Shown here one piece after another: positions 1-12,299 of a stretch of 64,000 bases of DNA. Location of the stretch: NCBI GenBank assembly GCA_016165875.1, contig JABBOT010000002.1, forward strand, positions 22,830,265 to 22,894,264. The letters are read 5' to 3'. A program made the translations under genes and the position numbers. Position 1 is the stretch's first letter; each line of letters starts with the position of its first letter. The notes beneath the pieces are model-generated. The model saw only the letters and a list, made by a program, of their open reading frames with translations. It had not been told where the DNA came from and did no database searches. The DNA comes from Acanthopleura granulata (Eukaryota > Mollusca > Polyplacophora > Chitonida > Chitonidae).

Positions 1-848
1 CAACTTCACAATACATACATAAATATATTTACACATGAATTTCAATTATCACGTTTATCCTCAGCAGGCCTCCATCGGAGAAAATGATTTTCTGTCAACT
101 TAAAGCAGCCTTTGTCCTCCCGAAACAGCTCCATCCTATCCAAGACGACGTTAACGTTGCGGCGAATGGGCGAAGGTTAGAGGGAGGGGAGGGTCTTGTA
201 ATTTATCTTCCCTGTAATTTAGCTCCATATGTCAGCGTCAGATTTAGGTCTTGACAGTGGTAATTGTAGAGTTTTCACATTGACGTTTATAGTGCTTTCG
301 TACGTAATGGATCGAGATATGTGATAACAGGGCAAATAACACAAGAGAAGTAAAGTTAACGTGAAGTTATCATAATCCTAAACTTCGGTGGACTGCTGAC
401 TTTGACCAATATGTCTCAGCATTGTCATATACATTCTATAGCAAAGAAACCAATGTATTAGCCTGATACGGTATAATAAGACTCCGAAACTTCTCTCGAT
501 TGTTAACAGATAAATGATACAGAGGAGCTCTATACCTTTGTGTCCTGCGTTGGCATTTATGTATTTATGAAAGGACAGTGACAATGTCCTCGTGTGCTAC
601 CGCTTTGACATGACCTGATCGGTAGGTTTAGATCGTTGATTAACGCAGTAGTGAAGAATTTCACTCGTACCATGCAGGCAGACAGTTTCATGAAATGCGG
701 AAACTGGAGTTCTCAGGACACCGGCCATTGGTTAAAAGCTGACTAACTCCCTCACATGTAATACATAACTGCTTTTACCCCAAAAGCGAGATAATGATGA
801 GAGGCAAGAGGGAAAGTACCAGGTTTGACAGTTTAAAAATTTTACGCC
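1..848. other. Unassigned leading interval with one exon-like minus-strand frame
   Basis: No repeat family or gene is recognised in this interval. The segment from about 100 to 215 is richer in G+C than its surroundings. The minus strand there is open for 44 codons, from 176 down to 45, and ends in TGA at 44-42. The translation is well mixed and charged, with a central Met-Glu-Leu-Phe-Arg-Glu-Asp run. It could be a short terminal exon of a gene that continues outside the window, but no clear splice acceptor fixes its start, so it is not called as a CDS. Confidence 0.3.
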
Positions 849-986
849 CTGGGCCCGGTTTCATGAAGTGCTAAGTGCTTAGTGCTAGGTAACCGTTAGC
901 TAAGTGCACTTGTTATCTATACAACATACGTTGTCATGGCAGTTAACGGAATACTTAGATAAGTGTGCTTCATGAAACATAGCCAG
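849..986. mobile_element. MITE-like palindromic element
   Basis: The two ends are inverted copies of each other. The left end carries GTTTCATGAAGTGCTAAGT and the reverse complement of the right end reads GTTTCATGAAGCACACTTA. A second inner inverted pair, around CCGTTAGC near 892 and GCAGTTAACGG near 940, makes most of the ~138 bp a leaky palindrome. No reading frame is present. This is the form of a short non-autonomous DNA transposon or other dispersed palindrome. No target-site duplication was identified, and the superfamily cannot be named from one copy. Confidence 0.55.
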
Positions 987-2120
987 AACATACTCAGGAT
1001 GAAAACTTGACCTTCCGCTTTCGGGGTCGGAAGCTCGCCGTCAGCACATCGGGAAAATAAATTGTAAACAACAAGAAAACCGCAAACTATTTCTGAGACA
1101 GATGATGATTATTTGACAGTGTTGATGTGTGACAGTTTGTGTTATATTCTGACAGAAATGGGAACAAGTTCAACCATTCAGTGGTCATATAATTGCAAAA
1201 CGCCCTAATAATATGCCGAATAATTTGCATTTTATTGAATCAGAATTCAACTAATCCAATCAAAACTTACTTAAAAAGGGTTTTCCAACTAGTTTGAGCT
1301 AATTAGCGCTACGTTTAAGTAACGAATCAATATATTTCATTTTATTCTACCATCCATATCTTATGCGAAAGCTATAATTTGGCTAATCAAAAATGGTGCA
1401 TTTGAAAGAACCAAAGTAAAACTGCTGAGCATTTAAGATGCGCTTTAAAGTTTTATCGATTCTGCGCTAAAGAATTAATCGCTTCAAAGCCAAGCGCCAA
1501 GACCAATTTCCAAGTTCAAAATAACTGTCCAAAAGTACTTTGTTCTAATAATGATATCTCCAATCTAAAATTCAAACCTTGTCTTGTAAATGTCATAACG
1601 CAAGCAAATTACTTCAATTTTGGTCTTATCTGTGGACCTAAATTTTAATTTCAATATCTTGCACGTTTTTACTGGGAAATGGCACATAAGACTTACCTGG
1701 AGCTATAAAATATTGTTACAATGGTAACTTATTTTCACTGCACCGCACAGTATAAATAACTTATATTCATTCAAGTGTATTAAGATTATCTTCACCTCAC
1801 TGAGAGAAAACTTTGCGTCAACAGACTTAAAAATATGAATTTTCCAGTAAAGCTAATTCAACTTATAAAATTGAGTGATATGAGCAGATCGGCTTAGCGA
1901 CTGAAGAGTTATTATATAATCTTATTGACTCATAAGTGGTAGATGTCCTTTAATTTATATTGCAAGTCAGACAAACAGTTGAGCCTTTACTAAGTTGGTC
2001 GATCTGATCACATGACTCAGTTTTCTGGAACTTTACTTGAAAACTCAGAATTTTGAGTCTCTTGATCTCAACTTTTGTCTCAGTGCTGTATAACGTTAGA
2101 GAATTTCAGAGTAATTCAGT
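987..2120. other. Unassigned AT-rich interval
   Basis: No ORF of note and no recognised repeat. The only signal is a perfect consensus splice donor on the minus strand, CAGGTAAGT at 1699-1691. No convincing open exon ends there: the frames upstream on the minus strand close quickly. A lone 9-bp match is expected by chance now and then in this much sequence. Confidence 0.4.
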
Positions 2121-2379
2121 AATAATTTATTTAGTTATTTGATTAATGTACTCAAGAATATTTAACTTACTCGGCAGCAGCCAGCATTATGGTCCGAGGA
2201 AACCGGGCAAAGCCAGGGGAAACCCACGACCATCCACAGGTTGCTGGCAGACCTTCCCAGGTGTGGCCTGAGAGGAAGCCAGCATGAGCTGGACTTGAAC
2301 TCACAGCGACCGCATTGGGGGGAGACTTTGGGTTATTGCGCTGCACTAGCTCGCTAACCGACTGAGCCACGGAGGCCCC
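2121..2379 (-). mobile_element. SINE copy S1, near full length, tRNA head present
   Basis: Read on the minus strand, the element starts with a tRNA-like head beginning GGGGCCTCCGTGGCTCAG. A box A match (TGGCTCAGTCGG, 2369-2358) and a box B-like GAGTTCAAGTCC (2302-2291) are in place for an internal RNA polymerase III promoter. The body continues through a GGTTTCCTC stretch and a CATAATGCTGGC stretch, and it ends in an AAATAA-rich tail at 2121-2145. This is the layout of the tRNA-derived SINEs widespread in molluscs and other lophotrochozoans (V-SINE/MetaSINE type; the assignment is from memory). It encodes no protein, and several box and body substitutions suggest an old copy. Confidence 0.8.
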
Positions 2380-2958
2380 GGGTGCATATTTAGAGCAGGC
2401 CTACTTAAAGTAAAGCACATTATTAAAAATGTCGTATTCTTTATTAGTTTAATACAAATGCTAAACACCCGCCATGTATCTCAAGACACTGTGCTGTTAA
2501 TTTATCAAACCGACTTACGTTTAAATTTATTGTGGATAATTTGACGGCATGTCTTTCGATTAAAAAGCCTTTCTAATAGATTTTCATTGGAAGTGCTGTT
2601 GATGATGTTGCAGTGGTCAGTTTATGATTCAAAGTAGCACTCTCGCCCGATCCTTCAACATGATTTCCTTGCTGTCAGAATGCCCAATATTCTGGTCACA
2701 ACCTTAATTCATGCAGACCTGTTTCTTTCACGGTGCTCTGAAAGTTACCGTATAGAATGTGTGTAAACAAATCATTGCAAATGCAAAATCAGCTCCGATT
2801 GTTACATAAAAAAAAAGCAGTTGAAAAATAAACATGAAAGGCAGCCGAATAATATCGGATAGCATTAAACATGTCACAGAACGTCTTACCATAAGCACTT
2901 TTACGCAGACTCATAAGCCATTTACTACCGGAATGGTTTATTTGTTCCATGCGCTGTG

Positions 2959-3001
2959 GTGTCGCGACGTTTTTAACAATATTTAGTGCACGTCGCGACA
3001 C
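2959..3001. repeat. Perfect 12-bp CpG-rich inverted repeat (hairpin)
   Basis: GTGTCGCGACGT at 2959-2970 is followed, after 19 bases, by its exact reverse complement ACGTCGCGACAC at 2990-3001. Each arm contains the palindrome TCGCGA. The surroundings are AT-rich, so four CpG pairs per arm half stand out. The corresponding positions of repeat copies A2 and A4 lack it. Confidence 0.85.
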
Positions 3002-4622
3002 GAAAACCGTTAAGGCACTCATCTGTGTATTCGGGATTGCTTTGCGGCATTGTCTTATAATTGGGCGAATTTTCATTTTTCTGAACGTGTCTATGGTGTT
3101 ACAGTACGTAAATACTGGCATAATATCCTCCTGGTGGAACACTCACTGAAGAATGGTGTTGAAGACATGGATTTGTCAGGAGGGTACTCTCTGTAACCTG
3201 ATAAAATTAAACATGTCGTTATATCTATATAAATGTAATGTTGTAAGCTTTATGTAAATGTATACCTAATATGTGAAATCTGAAATTCCACACACTCTGA
3301 CTTTCACAAACGTAACGAATGTCTGAAGTATAAGATAAATATCATGATAACTTGTTAGATGGTTTGGAATAAAAATGACACAAATATTCCCTTATACGTT
3401 CAGGGTCTGGTAAAGAGTAGACAGATATTTAGTCATCGTTGACAAAACTACTTCAGTTTCTATCCATTTTGTTGGAACCCAACATAGTAAGTTCAGGATT
3501 CATTTCAGACAATCTCGACTGGTACAATCAGAAATTCATGTGAAGGCCATTCGAATCGTATATGCCTATACGTGGCCGTCAAAATGGGCCGTTAACATAA
3601 ATTAAAAAACATTACCATTGCCTGTACAAGCTTTGAAACTCATTTCATGACTGAAAGTAATCTTTTCCATAAACCAGGGCTAACATTTTCGAAGGTTGAA
3701 TAAATCTTGTACCGCAGAGCTGCTATTTTGACATAGTCATTAGATAGTTTGACAGACAGCACGACGGGGTAACTTTTATAAGCCAGAAGTTACGAGGAAT
3801 ATCCCAGAGCGCTCATTTGACCCGGATATAAGATTAACGTCTGATGACTAACTTCTTTGATTTCTATAACTTACAGTGACATAAGTCATTCGTCCTGTTG
3901 TGCGCTGACGTCCTTAGGCTTGTTAACCTAATAATAGCTGCGTACATTCTTGATACAGAGTTGTCTTTCATCTCTCCACAGCTGGTGGAGAACATGCAGC
4001 TGCCAATTTTGCCAAGTGGACTTGTTCCAAAGTGATACATTTAAGCCAAAGAATTAATCGAGCATGTATACCCATACGGCCATGTATACTGTTTGGCCGA
4101 GAATTTCCGCATATCCAGTTGCACGTTCCACAAAACGTGGTTATGCATGAGAAATAGACAAATGACATTACCATACGAGATTTAACTCGATGAGTCATTC
4201 GCAGTGACTAGATGAGAGTGGAGAGTTTAGTGAGTGTATAACCCTCAATTTAAATGTTCGAATTTTAACAATATTATGTGAAACCGACTTAACTGGAAAC
4301 CTTCGGCAATGTAGCCCAAAGGGTTTGCCCTCGATTACAAATCTCAATAACAAGAAGGTAATAACTGATTTCTGATACTACGGCCATTTGTGCGAAGACG
4401 TGTGTTGTTTACTAAATACTAAATAAATCCTCTTTGACGACAGAGGTATGTAAACAGAAGCACTTAAATTCACCAACAATGGTCCACACTTAATGCATCC
4501 CATCTTAGCTTTAAGTACCTGTCACTGCACGGTTGTATTGTCTTATTGCTGGATACATCTGCTTAATTTGGTGTCCGCAATCCATATCGTAGAAGTTTAC
4601 CACACCGCTTACATTTTGAGGG

Positions 4623-4802
4623 CATGCTGGCTTCCTCTCTGGCCGTAGGTGGGAAGATCTGCGAGCAACCTGCGGATGGTCGTAGGTTTCCCCCAGGCTC
4701 TGGCAGGTTTCCTCCCCACCATAATGCTGGCCGCCGTCGTGTAAGTGAAATATTCTTGAGTATGGCGTAAAACACTTATCAAATAAATAATTAAATAAAT
4801 TT
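4623..4802 (+). mobile_element. SINE copy S2, 5' truncated
   Basis: The 3' two-thirds of the same SINE family as S1 is present on the plus strand: CATGCTGGCTTCCTCTCTGG, then GGATGGTCGTAGGTTTCCCC, then CATAATGCTGGCCGCCGTCG, then AAATATTCTTGAGTATGGCG, and a final AAATAAATAATTAAATAAAT tail. The tRNA head and box A/B are missing, as expected for incomplete reverse transcription or later loss. It lies inside long repeat A1 and is not at the matching place in A2 or A4, so it inserted after those copies separated. Confidence 0.8.
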
Positions 4803-5960
4803 GAAGTGATAGGGCGTTTGGGAATAAACCGTGAACTGAGTCGCTGTTATAAGAGTCAGTGAGAAGGTCAAATTGGTCAGTTTTGCATTAACTACTGACG
4901 TATGTCACACGATATATCCGTTTCATCCTGGCTCAGATGAAAGGAAGATTCACACCATGAACATTACACAGCACACGTTATGTATGGCAATCTGTAATTC
5001 TAAGACTGGTACTGCAGATTTGCATTGTGTGTGACCATCACTGCTGCCTACAGCTGTAATAGTCAGGCTTGGGGAGGCCAATAAGTGCTCAACTGAGGGC
5101 GCATTGCCTTAGAGACGTACAGCCTCAGCGTCGAATTAAACCCCTGATTTACCGACGTATCCGTTAAGCCCGATACATACCGGATCTCAATGCTAGACGG
5201 CTTGGACACATTAACGAGTATGATGCGCAGATCCAGGTCAGAATGTCCCGCGTACGGTCAGCCGAATAAACACAAGACCTTCCGGGTTGGATCAGTCTGA
5301 ACCATAAATACATGGCCATTGCTTTCTTATACGAGCCATCGTTTTATCGTAGCCAAGAAATCACATGCATGGAGCAAAGTTTACGTGATGGATTTCTTAA
5401 TAAGAGCCGTGTACATGGACATGGTAGGAAGTGTTGGCTGGCGGATGTCCACTGAGTGTTCGAGCATAAAAATGGAACAGCACATTCAGCCGCAATTTCA
5501 CATAAAACGTAAGGGTTGCTTTAAGAACGTTAACTAAGTTAAGAAGGGTCTCTGTTACTCAGACCCGACCTCCATAAAGAGAGATATTTTTCCGAAGTGC
5601 TTTTTCAGTGAATCAAATGGACAAGTTTCCTAATTTATTGCGTTAATGCAAAGTGGTAACCGAAACGTGCCACAGAATGAGAAGCGATATAATGCCATCA
5701 TAATACACATCGATCTGTGTGACTATCTTGTTTCTTTTCGTCTTAATTACTGTAATATTGGACAGTTTAAATAAGATTTTACACATGGCCACGCTTCTTA
5801 TTTCATAAGATCCTGATCTGCCCTTAATCTTTTCCAACAGGAACGCATGACTTGTTCAACGTCTTTCAAATAACCGCAGTGAATCAAAATTTTCTCGGGT
5901 TGTCCATAAAGGTTTTGCTTTGGTTGTTTTATCTATATCGAAATGCTGCCATGACAATAA

Positions 5961-6410
5961 AGCATCAAGAAAGACATATATAAAAATTTATGTGCATATA
6001 TTGGGAAATAAAGGGGTATTTACTGTATAAAGTTTTAAATATTTCCAGTTTGCGTACTATGAAAACGAAAAGCATTTTCGATATCCATGGTTCATTCAAA
6101 TTAAGCAACGAGACTCAAATGCTGTATCAAGCCTACCAAGGTCTCACAAAATCACGGAATAAAATAAATTGTTTGGGTTTCACGCATTTATTTGCGGTTG
6201 GAGAAGAAGCAAGGCGTCCAGCTCAGGAAAAATTTGGATTTTTTTCAGTACAAACGCAGGAGATATTATTAATAAATTAAGTTTAAAAATGTGCAGTTTA
6301 ACATGCTTAACCTGATTCTCAGCCTCGAACTCAAGAAAGCCATGCTAGACTAACGTAATTTAACTTCTTTTACCAGTTTTGTATTAAAGGTGTGTTACGA
6401 TGCTTGCCTT
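5961..6410. other. Interval between repeats A1 and B1
   Basis: AT-rich sequence without a recognised element. A 96-codon open frame (5990-6280, +) has low-complexity, hydrophobic-to-basic content and no family resemblance, and it is judged a chance frame. Confidence 0.4.
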
Positions 6411-6411
6411 T

Positions 6412-6715
6412 CTTTAGCTGGAACACAGACGCGGGTTGAAAGCCTGCCATGGACCCAGCCCCCATTCCTCCGCCCTCATAAATATTTCTTGTTGGCCACA
6501 AGCGGTCAGCGCTCTTACGTGTCCGTTACGCTCACAGCCTTACGTTCGTTGAAGGCCACTTCTATCTAACTTAGTGTGGAAAAATCTGTCCGTAACTTTC
6601 CAGAGGCTGGTGGTTTACTCAAGGTTCCCCGGTTTCCTCCATCCATAAAACTAAGCGCCATTGTAGAAATGAAAACTTTGTCTGTATGGCTTTAAGCAGC
6701 AATCCAATACGTAAA
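6412..6715 (+). mobile_element. Second SINE family (type 2), copy at the upstream edge of B1
   Basis: The 3' part is diagnostic: GGTGGTTTACTC (6610), GGTTTCCTCCATCCATAAAA (6630), then ATGGCTTTAAGCAGCAATCC (6689). It matches the general form of lophotrochozoan SINE 3' ends (a gtggtttactcc..ggtttcctcc..ataaaactga..gcgttaaacaccaatcaa pattern, from memory). The 5' boundary is a guess. The same element lies in the same position just upstream of repeat copy B4 (41097-41212), so it was present before the two blocks duplicated. Confidence 0.6.
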
Positions 6716-6779
6716 CCTTGGTAGATCTAACAGCAGTCTAAGACAACTTTGTCCAGACGACTTAACTTTACAGCTTCGG

Positions 6780-9470
6780 TACCAAAAAATATTACCGGCG
6801 GAGCCTTTACTGATTAAAAACATAACAGAACATCAAGGTTTTTCAGATAACAGGGATATGCGTTCAAACAAAATGATTCCTGGTAATGTAGAAGGCCGTT
6901 ACTTCATGAATACTTACTTTCCATGAAACTGAGTTTGCACTTCTACTTCACTGTTTACAGATAGAGAAGTTGTAATGAGTCAAAACCAAAAGCCATTCAT
7001 GATTCTACACATTTTGTCTCTTTCATTAATACATGTGTAGCGATTTTTAACACGGTAAAATTAATCTGGCAATCCCAAAACCTGAGTGGAATTTGCAGTC
7101 TCTGTTTACTACTTATCTCATGGCTGTGATGGCCAATAATTCAAATCCCTCTCTGGCATCTCTAAAACTAGCTTCTAAGTGGCTTTCCGTTTTTAATGAC
7201 CTTATCTTAAAATTGAACTATCCAGAATATGTCATGCAGTCAGTCTCAATAAAAAAAATCTCAAAAATGTGCTAAAAATATATAATGTTGAGTATTTATC
7301 ATGTTAATGATACACATTAACGCCGTAAGCCCGCATTAAGCTGACCAGATAAAATCTTTATGGAGAACTAATATGCCTTCATTTAATTGTGGTTATGTCG
7401 TTGTTTAGAGCAGAGAGAGACCCTGTCGTGATCTTAGCTCATGTGACATGACGTCGAGTATCAGTCCTGCTTCAGTACAGCATGAGCAAGAGCGGCTTTG
7501 GATCGCCATAACTTCCATACTAACGTCCATCGCCGATCTTTATCAGTTTATTGCATTACCCAGCTGGAAAATTTGTGAATTGGTGGTGGGCGTGGTTACT
7601 ATGGGAAAGTCAGTTGGTTAACATAAAGCTGGGTTTGGGTAAAACGAGTGCATGCATTGAAAGGTACACGTGGAAATATCTGAACACCCTCCATCTGAGG
7701 ATGAACAATCTCACACCGAAACTTAACGAAGAGTAGCTACGCCTGGTGCAAATGCTCGAAGAAACTTAAACCTGCCTATGTGGGGTAACATGGATAGACA
7801 AGGCTGTTTTCAGTCTACTATTGTTGAAAGGTTTTTTCCTTCTGGCTCAGTTTGAAGTGGAGTATAAATGCGGTATAAGGAGGAGAGAGTAACAACTATG
7901 CCTCGAATAAATGAACGACTGATTGGGGATTGGGGATTGGGGATTGGAAGCATTTCAGCTTAATCGTTGCGAGAACTGGTTAGAATCAGCCAACATCTAA
8001 AAAACATAAAATACAAATGATGATTGCAGTCCCAGGCAAACATGTATCGAATGTAAGCTAAAGACTACTAAAATTTTTAATCCATTATTTGTGTGGACTC
8101 GTTTCGCGAAAGTCAAATGACTTCTTTACACGTATTTAAAATTGGGAATTGTACTAGTGTGATTAGAACGAAATGGTAATTGAAATGTAGCATAAAAGCG
8201 GCATTTTATAAAGAAATTGAAAGACTTTATTATTTTCATATACAGATGCGTTGTAAGTCAAGAAATAAAATGTTATTTTTCCCATAATATACCGGCAAAA
8301 TTATGTTGCCGTGTGGTAGCTGACTGGTTGCTGGGCATAAGTGGACTGAGGGCGATTAGGGGAAACGGATTTTTGTTAAATGTGAATGAATAAGTACGTG
8401 CAAAAACACAATTTAAAATGAGCCCATCATCTCTTTAATAAACCAGCACAAATGAAATAAATTCCTGGTGAGGCCTGTTTTATTGTTAATAAAAATTAGG
8501 TCTTTGTTAACAAAACAGTTAGTGTCTTTAGTCTCTCTAATGAATTTCCTCATTCACTAATTGATTGTCTATCCCTTTTGTTTCTCCGCCTGTTCGTTGG
8601 TTTCTCAGACTGGTCCCCCAACAGCACAGGTCAGCTTTATCGATATTGTCTCCAGAACAAATCAACCTTTGTCCTGCATAGGTTAGGATAATCCATAGTC
8701 AGAATAGGCAATTAATCAGTGGATCAGCCAATTGTCTGACACAGGCAGTCACACGACAAATTGGAGGATCATGTCTACACATGCCTTGGGTTCACGATAT
8801 GATCGGTTGTTCTCTTCCCAATCCCCAAGCAAGTGCAGACGTAGATAACGGATTTGCATCTAAAATTAAACACGAATCCATCAGTCTGGTGCTAAAAGAC
8901 GCCTGGAGATGTTCTGGAGGCATCCTATACAATCATCATGGTTTTGAGATATTACATGCAATGTGTGAAATCTTATACACGTGTAATTTCATGTTTGCTC
9001 CAAGCTTTCAGTGTTAAACTAGCATGCATCTACGAAAATGGATTTGGCAAAACAGCCATTTTTAAATGAGGTTATCGATGTTTTCTCAACGATGAGGATA
9101 TGATAGCCATCTGCCAAAATGATTTCATTGTCAGTCTCCTGAGGTGAGACTCTACCAATTAACGGCTTAACGCCCGTGTTGATTTAATTGACTCAGTCTG
9201 TTCACTACCTAAATTGAGGTTGAATCTTAATCGCTTGGTCATTACGTGGCCAAATTAAACTGATGCTTAGTTTACCATTTGGAGCAAATTCGTCAGATCA
9301 GAATCTGCGACAGGGTACATGAATTAGAAACTGCATAAAGACTATAATAGTTTAAAGTCTACGTCAAGTCTACGTCACGTATATCAGATGACAAACTAGC
9401 GAACACCCAGCCATTTGAACTGACCCATTGCCTTCAGTGTATAATGTATAATAGCACCCCTGGCAGAAAT
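6780..9470. repeat. Family B long repeat, copy B1
   Basis: Landmarks shared with other B copies, in order, are: AATATTACCGGCGGAGCC (6787; B4 41285), ATCATGTTAATGATACACAT (7297; B2 27781, B4 41777), a block with CAGCACAGGTCAGCTTTATC (8620; B2 28538, B4 43960), ACACATGCCTTGGGTTCACG (8776; B2 28672, B4 44116), TTATCGATGTTTTCTCAACG (9072; B2 29019, B3 32613) and AGTCTACGTCAAG (9357; B2 29310). The order and orientation are constant. The frames open here (for example 8781-9017) are not maintained in the other copies. It lies between A1 and A2. Confidence 0.75.
7921..7947. repeat. Short tandem repeat, GATTGGG x4
   Basis: Four head-to-tail copies of the heptamer GATTGGG are present, the last incomplete. 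It lies inside long repeat B1. It resembles no telomere repeat known to me. Confidence 0.9.
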
Positions 9471-9617
9471 CTTAAAACGTTTCTTGCCTCAGGAAAGTAT
9501 TATGGTTTCTTCTTCTATCCATTGGAGATGTTCTTGGTTCGTCCAGTTTTGTCATGTTTCGTAGCATTTTGCCCATATCAATCAGTGATTAGATAGCCGT
9601 TTCAGGAGTGAAACTAT

Positions 9618-9772
9618 TTATTTAGTTATTTATTTGATTTGTGTTTTACACCGTACTCAAAAATATTTCACTTATGCGGCGGCGGTCAGCATTATGGTGG
9701 GAGGAAACCGGGCAGAGCCCGGGGAAAATCCACGACCATCCGCAAGTTGCTGGCAGACCTTCCCACGTACAC
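9618..9772 (-). mobile_element. SINE copy S3, 5' truncated, with target-site duplication
   Basis: Minus-strand SINE 3' portion, from the AAATAAATAACTAAATAAAT tail (9614-9634) through CATAATGCTGACCGCCGCCG and GGTTTCCTCCCACC up to a break at ...GTACGTGGGAAGG. The tRNA head is absent. AGTGAAACTAT (9607-9617) at the tail side and AGTGAAGCTAT (9773-9783) at the broken 5' side differ by one base and fit an 11-bp target-site duplication. This indicates a truncated retroposition event rather than a later deletion. Confidence 0.8.
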
Positions 9773-12299
9773 AGTGAAGCTATAACAAGATCCTGTGTGC
9801 ATTACTATTACAGCAAATACGAAACACAAGACGCCCAATCCACGTATAGTAGATATAAGGCGGGGAATTTTGTCGTCATGGGTATTCTAGGACTCCCCTG
9901 GAGAACATTACTTTTTCTAAACAAACCTGTGCACAAATATACAACAGGCCTGTTTCAATAGCCACACGTTTATAGTGTTGACTGACTGAATCTCGTGCGG
10001 AAGACACCAGAAACGATTCTCGCAGTTTAGTATTCATCCAAATAGTGGAATTTGATGCACTGCACTGAAAATCGTCCCCAACACATGATTTATATGTAAA
10101 ATACCCATAATAAATCTACACAGTGATGAACTAATACCATGGCAAGTATTATCTAAGTGAGGTCAAAATATTAGTTATCCACTGAGAAACAAAATTCAGA
10201 GATGGATTCTATATTACTGACATTTTGCCCAAATTCAATTACCAGTCTATAGCAGGAACAAGAATCCAGTAAGCAATACCGAAGCTGAAATCGTTTCACT
10301 GATATCACTTTGCCCAAAGGATAAATATAAGTCCAGGATTATATTCAATCAACAAAAATCAAGTACTTCACGATATGTTATGTTTTGTTTTCAACGTTAT
10401 CATGCAGTGTTTCGGGGTGATTTTGACTGCATATCTACTATGTGTAGTACGAATTATTAATTTTTTCTCATTTTCTTGATTAGTTTATGTCAATAGGCAA
10501 ACAACTTTACACGATACATTCACGTTTTAGTATTAACTTTACTGTTAAATTTACATCGGGCAATTTGACGACATTTTCAGTTCTTTTGAGGACCTGTTAT
10601 TCACATTGTTGCAGGTGTTTAATGTATTAATAAATCTGGCGTTCTGGGTGTTAATTAAGCTCAACAATTTCAATCGCTTTTCTCCAGCATGATTTCATAG
10701 CTTTCGGAAAGGCCTATATTTTGCCTATACCTTCTTGTACGCCACTCTAAAAATTGCCTGTCTAGCATTTGCTAAAGCAGACAGACTGCGCTGCGTATTA
10801 ACATATTACTATTTTAAAAATCATTTATTATTCATAAATCAGTCTTAAACATGTCAGAGAACGTCTTGGCATATGTTATTCAGGGTCATAAGCCCTCTCA
10901 AATGGCATTTATTTGTGTGCTTGCTTGATGTTTAATGTCAGTTTCGTGTATTCCGTTTTTTGTTCAGCATGACCTCAGTCTTATCCATGTAGATTGTTCC
11001 AATGACAGAGGTTATGTAACACACTCATTAGTGTGTCGCAAGACTGACAGGAGTCTTTGCACCGGAAACATGTATTCCTGTAGAGCATTCTCTCTGACTG
11101 TCTGTCAATTACCCTTGACAACGGGATAATGAATAAAGCTGAAAACTTTACGTACTTGATTAAAACTTGCCTGCAGGCTGTCTTAAAAGCTCTACTGGTG
11201 GAAAAGGTTTCCTCTGCGTACAATTAAGCTCAGTTCACTTATTTTTTGCCTTTCATTTGCGCCATTTCAGTTTTACTTTTCTTTTGCAGTCAGGTTTATT
11301 GATAGAAAGCGAAGTGTCGGGAGTACACCACATGTCTTCGCCATGCACCTGACAAACCGTCTGACTTAAAGCCGCAACCGAAACAGCGACATCTGTGTTC
11401 GTATTCATGGCCTCAATTATGAAGGACATCCTAGCAGCACCTAGCCAGTGCCTCCTCCAAGTAATCAGAATTACATCCATGTTTTCTTCGCTGTACAAAA
11501 TGGACAAAATACCACGCTTAATATTGCTCTTTGTTTGGCCAATAAGTTGGTCAAGATAATTTTGTTTCATAAATTACGGTCAACATAGTAAGTGTAGCAT
11601 TTAGTTAATCAGGTCATCCGCTACTATTAACCTATGCAAGCTATAAACCTAATTCCACGACAAAGCTGAATATTAGCTGAAATCCGAGGCTATAACGTTA
11701 GCTAACGTTGAATAAATCTTACTGTAAAGATTTCTTATTTAAATAGTCATTAGTTCCTCGTATGAGTAAAACTCTAAGTCACAAATTATCAGCAACATCC
11801 GTGAACACTTATTTGTAAAGGATAAAACATTATTCCTTTTACTTCCCCAGCAACACGGCAATCTAGCCTCAGCCCTTTCTTACCCAGTCACTTTCGCTCC
11901 AGTGACAATATTACATTTCTTCGTGACATTTAGACACGGATGTTTAGCATTTGACAGTTTAATCAGCGCCGTCCGTTTCATGTGTCTCTTCCGCTAAGGT
12001 CTGATCACAAAGTTGTCTGGTTTTTATAGCTTGCAGTTGCATAATTCAGTATTCCTGTGGTGTGCTTACGTTAAATGCTTAAACCTAGTGAGTCAATGAT
12101 AAAATCTTACGCCCTTTGTACAGAATTTTCATGAACCCTGAGCCGACTAAGAATTATTGTCAATGGCTCCAAGTCGGCTGAACACGAAAGAAACCAATCT
12201 GTCAGGGCAAGAAGGATTTTGTACTTAAACAAACGACTAATTGGTGTGGATGGTGTGGCATTGCTGAAGGCCGCAAAACAGTCTTCCCAATACGAGTGT

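Larger units (their letters stand above)
2500..5960. repeat. Family A long repeat, copy A1
   Basis: This is the first of four direct copies. Shared landmarks in order are: a CATGATTTC block (2662), the block AAACATGTCACAGAACGTCT (2867), ATAGTCATTAGATAG (3736), a GGCCATTTGTGCGAAGACGT block (4382), a TTACCGACGTATCC block (5150), AGCCAAGAAATCACATGCAT (5350) and CATGGCCACGCTTCTT (5784). The same blocks recur in A2 and A4 at similar spacing: about 2.5 kb between the second and sixth landmarks here, 3.0 kb in A2 and 2.5 kb in A4. Reading frames are not conserved between copies, so this is not a visible coding repeat. It could be an old segmental duplication or a large non-autonomous transposable element. 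It carries a SINE (4623-4802) and a CpG-rich hairpin (2959-3001) not seen in the other copies. Confidence 0.75.

Noticed and set aside
1691..1699. Perfect minus-strand splice donor CAGGTAAGT
   Set aside because: No open exon precedes it. One such match is expected by chance in 128 kb of strand-specific sequence.
8781..9017. ORF sharing a GFAS(K/E)IK motif with a frame at 44,008-44,232
   Set aside because: The similarity is explained by the B repeat at DNA level. The frames differ on both sides, and B2 has no equivalent.
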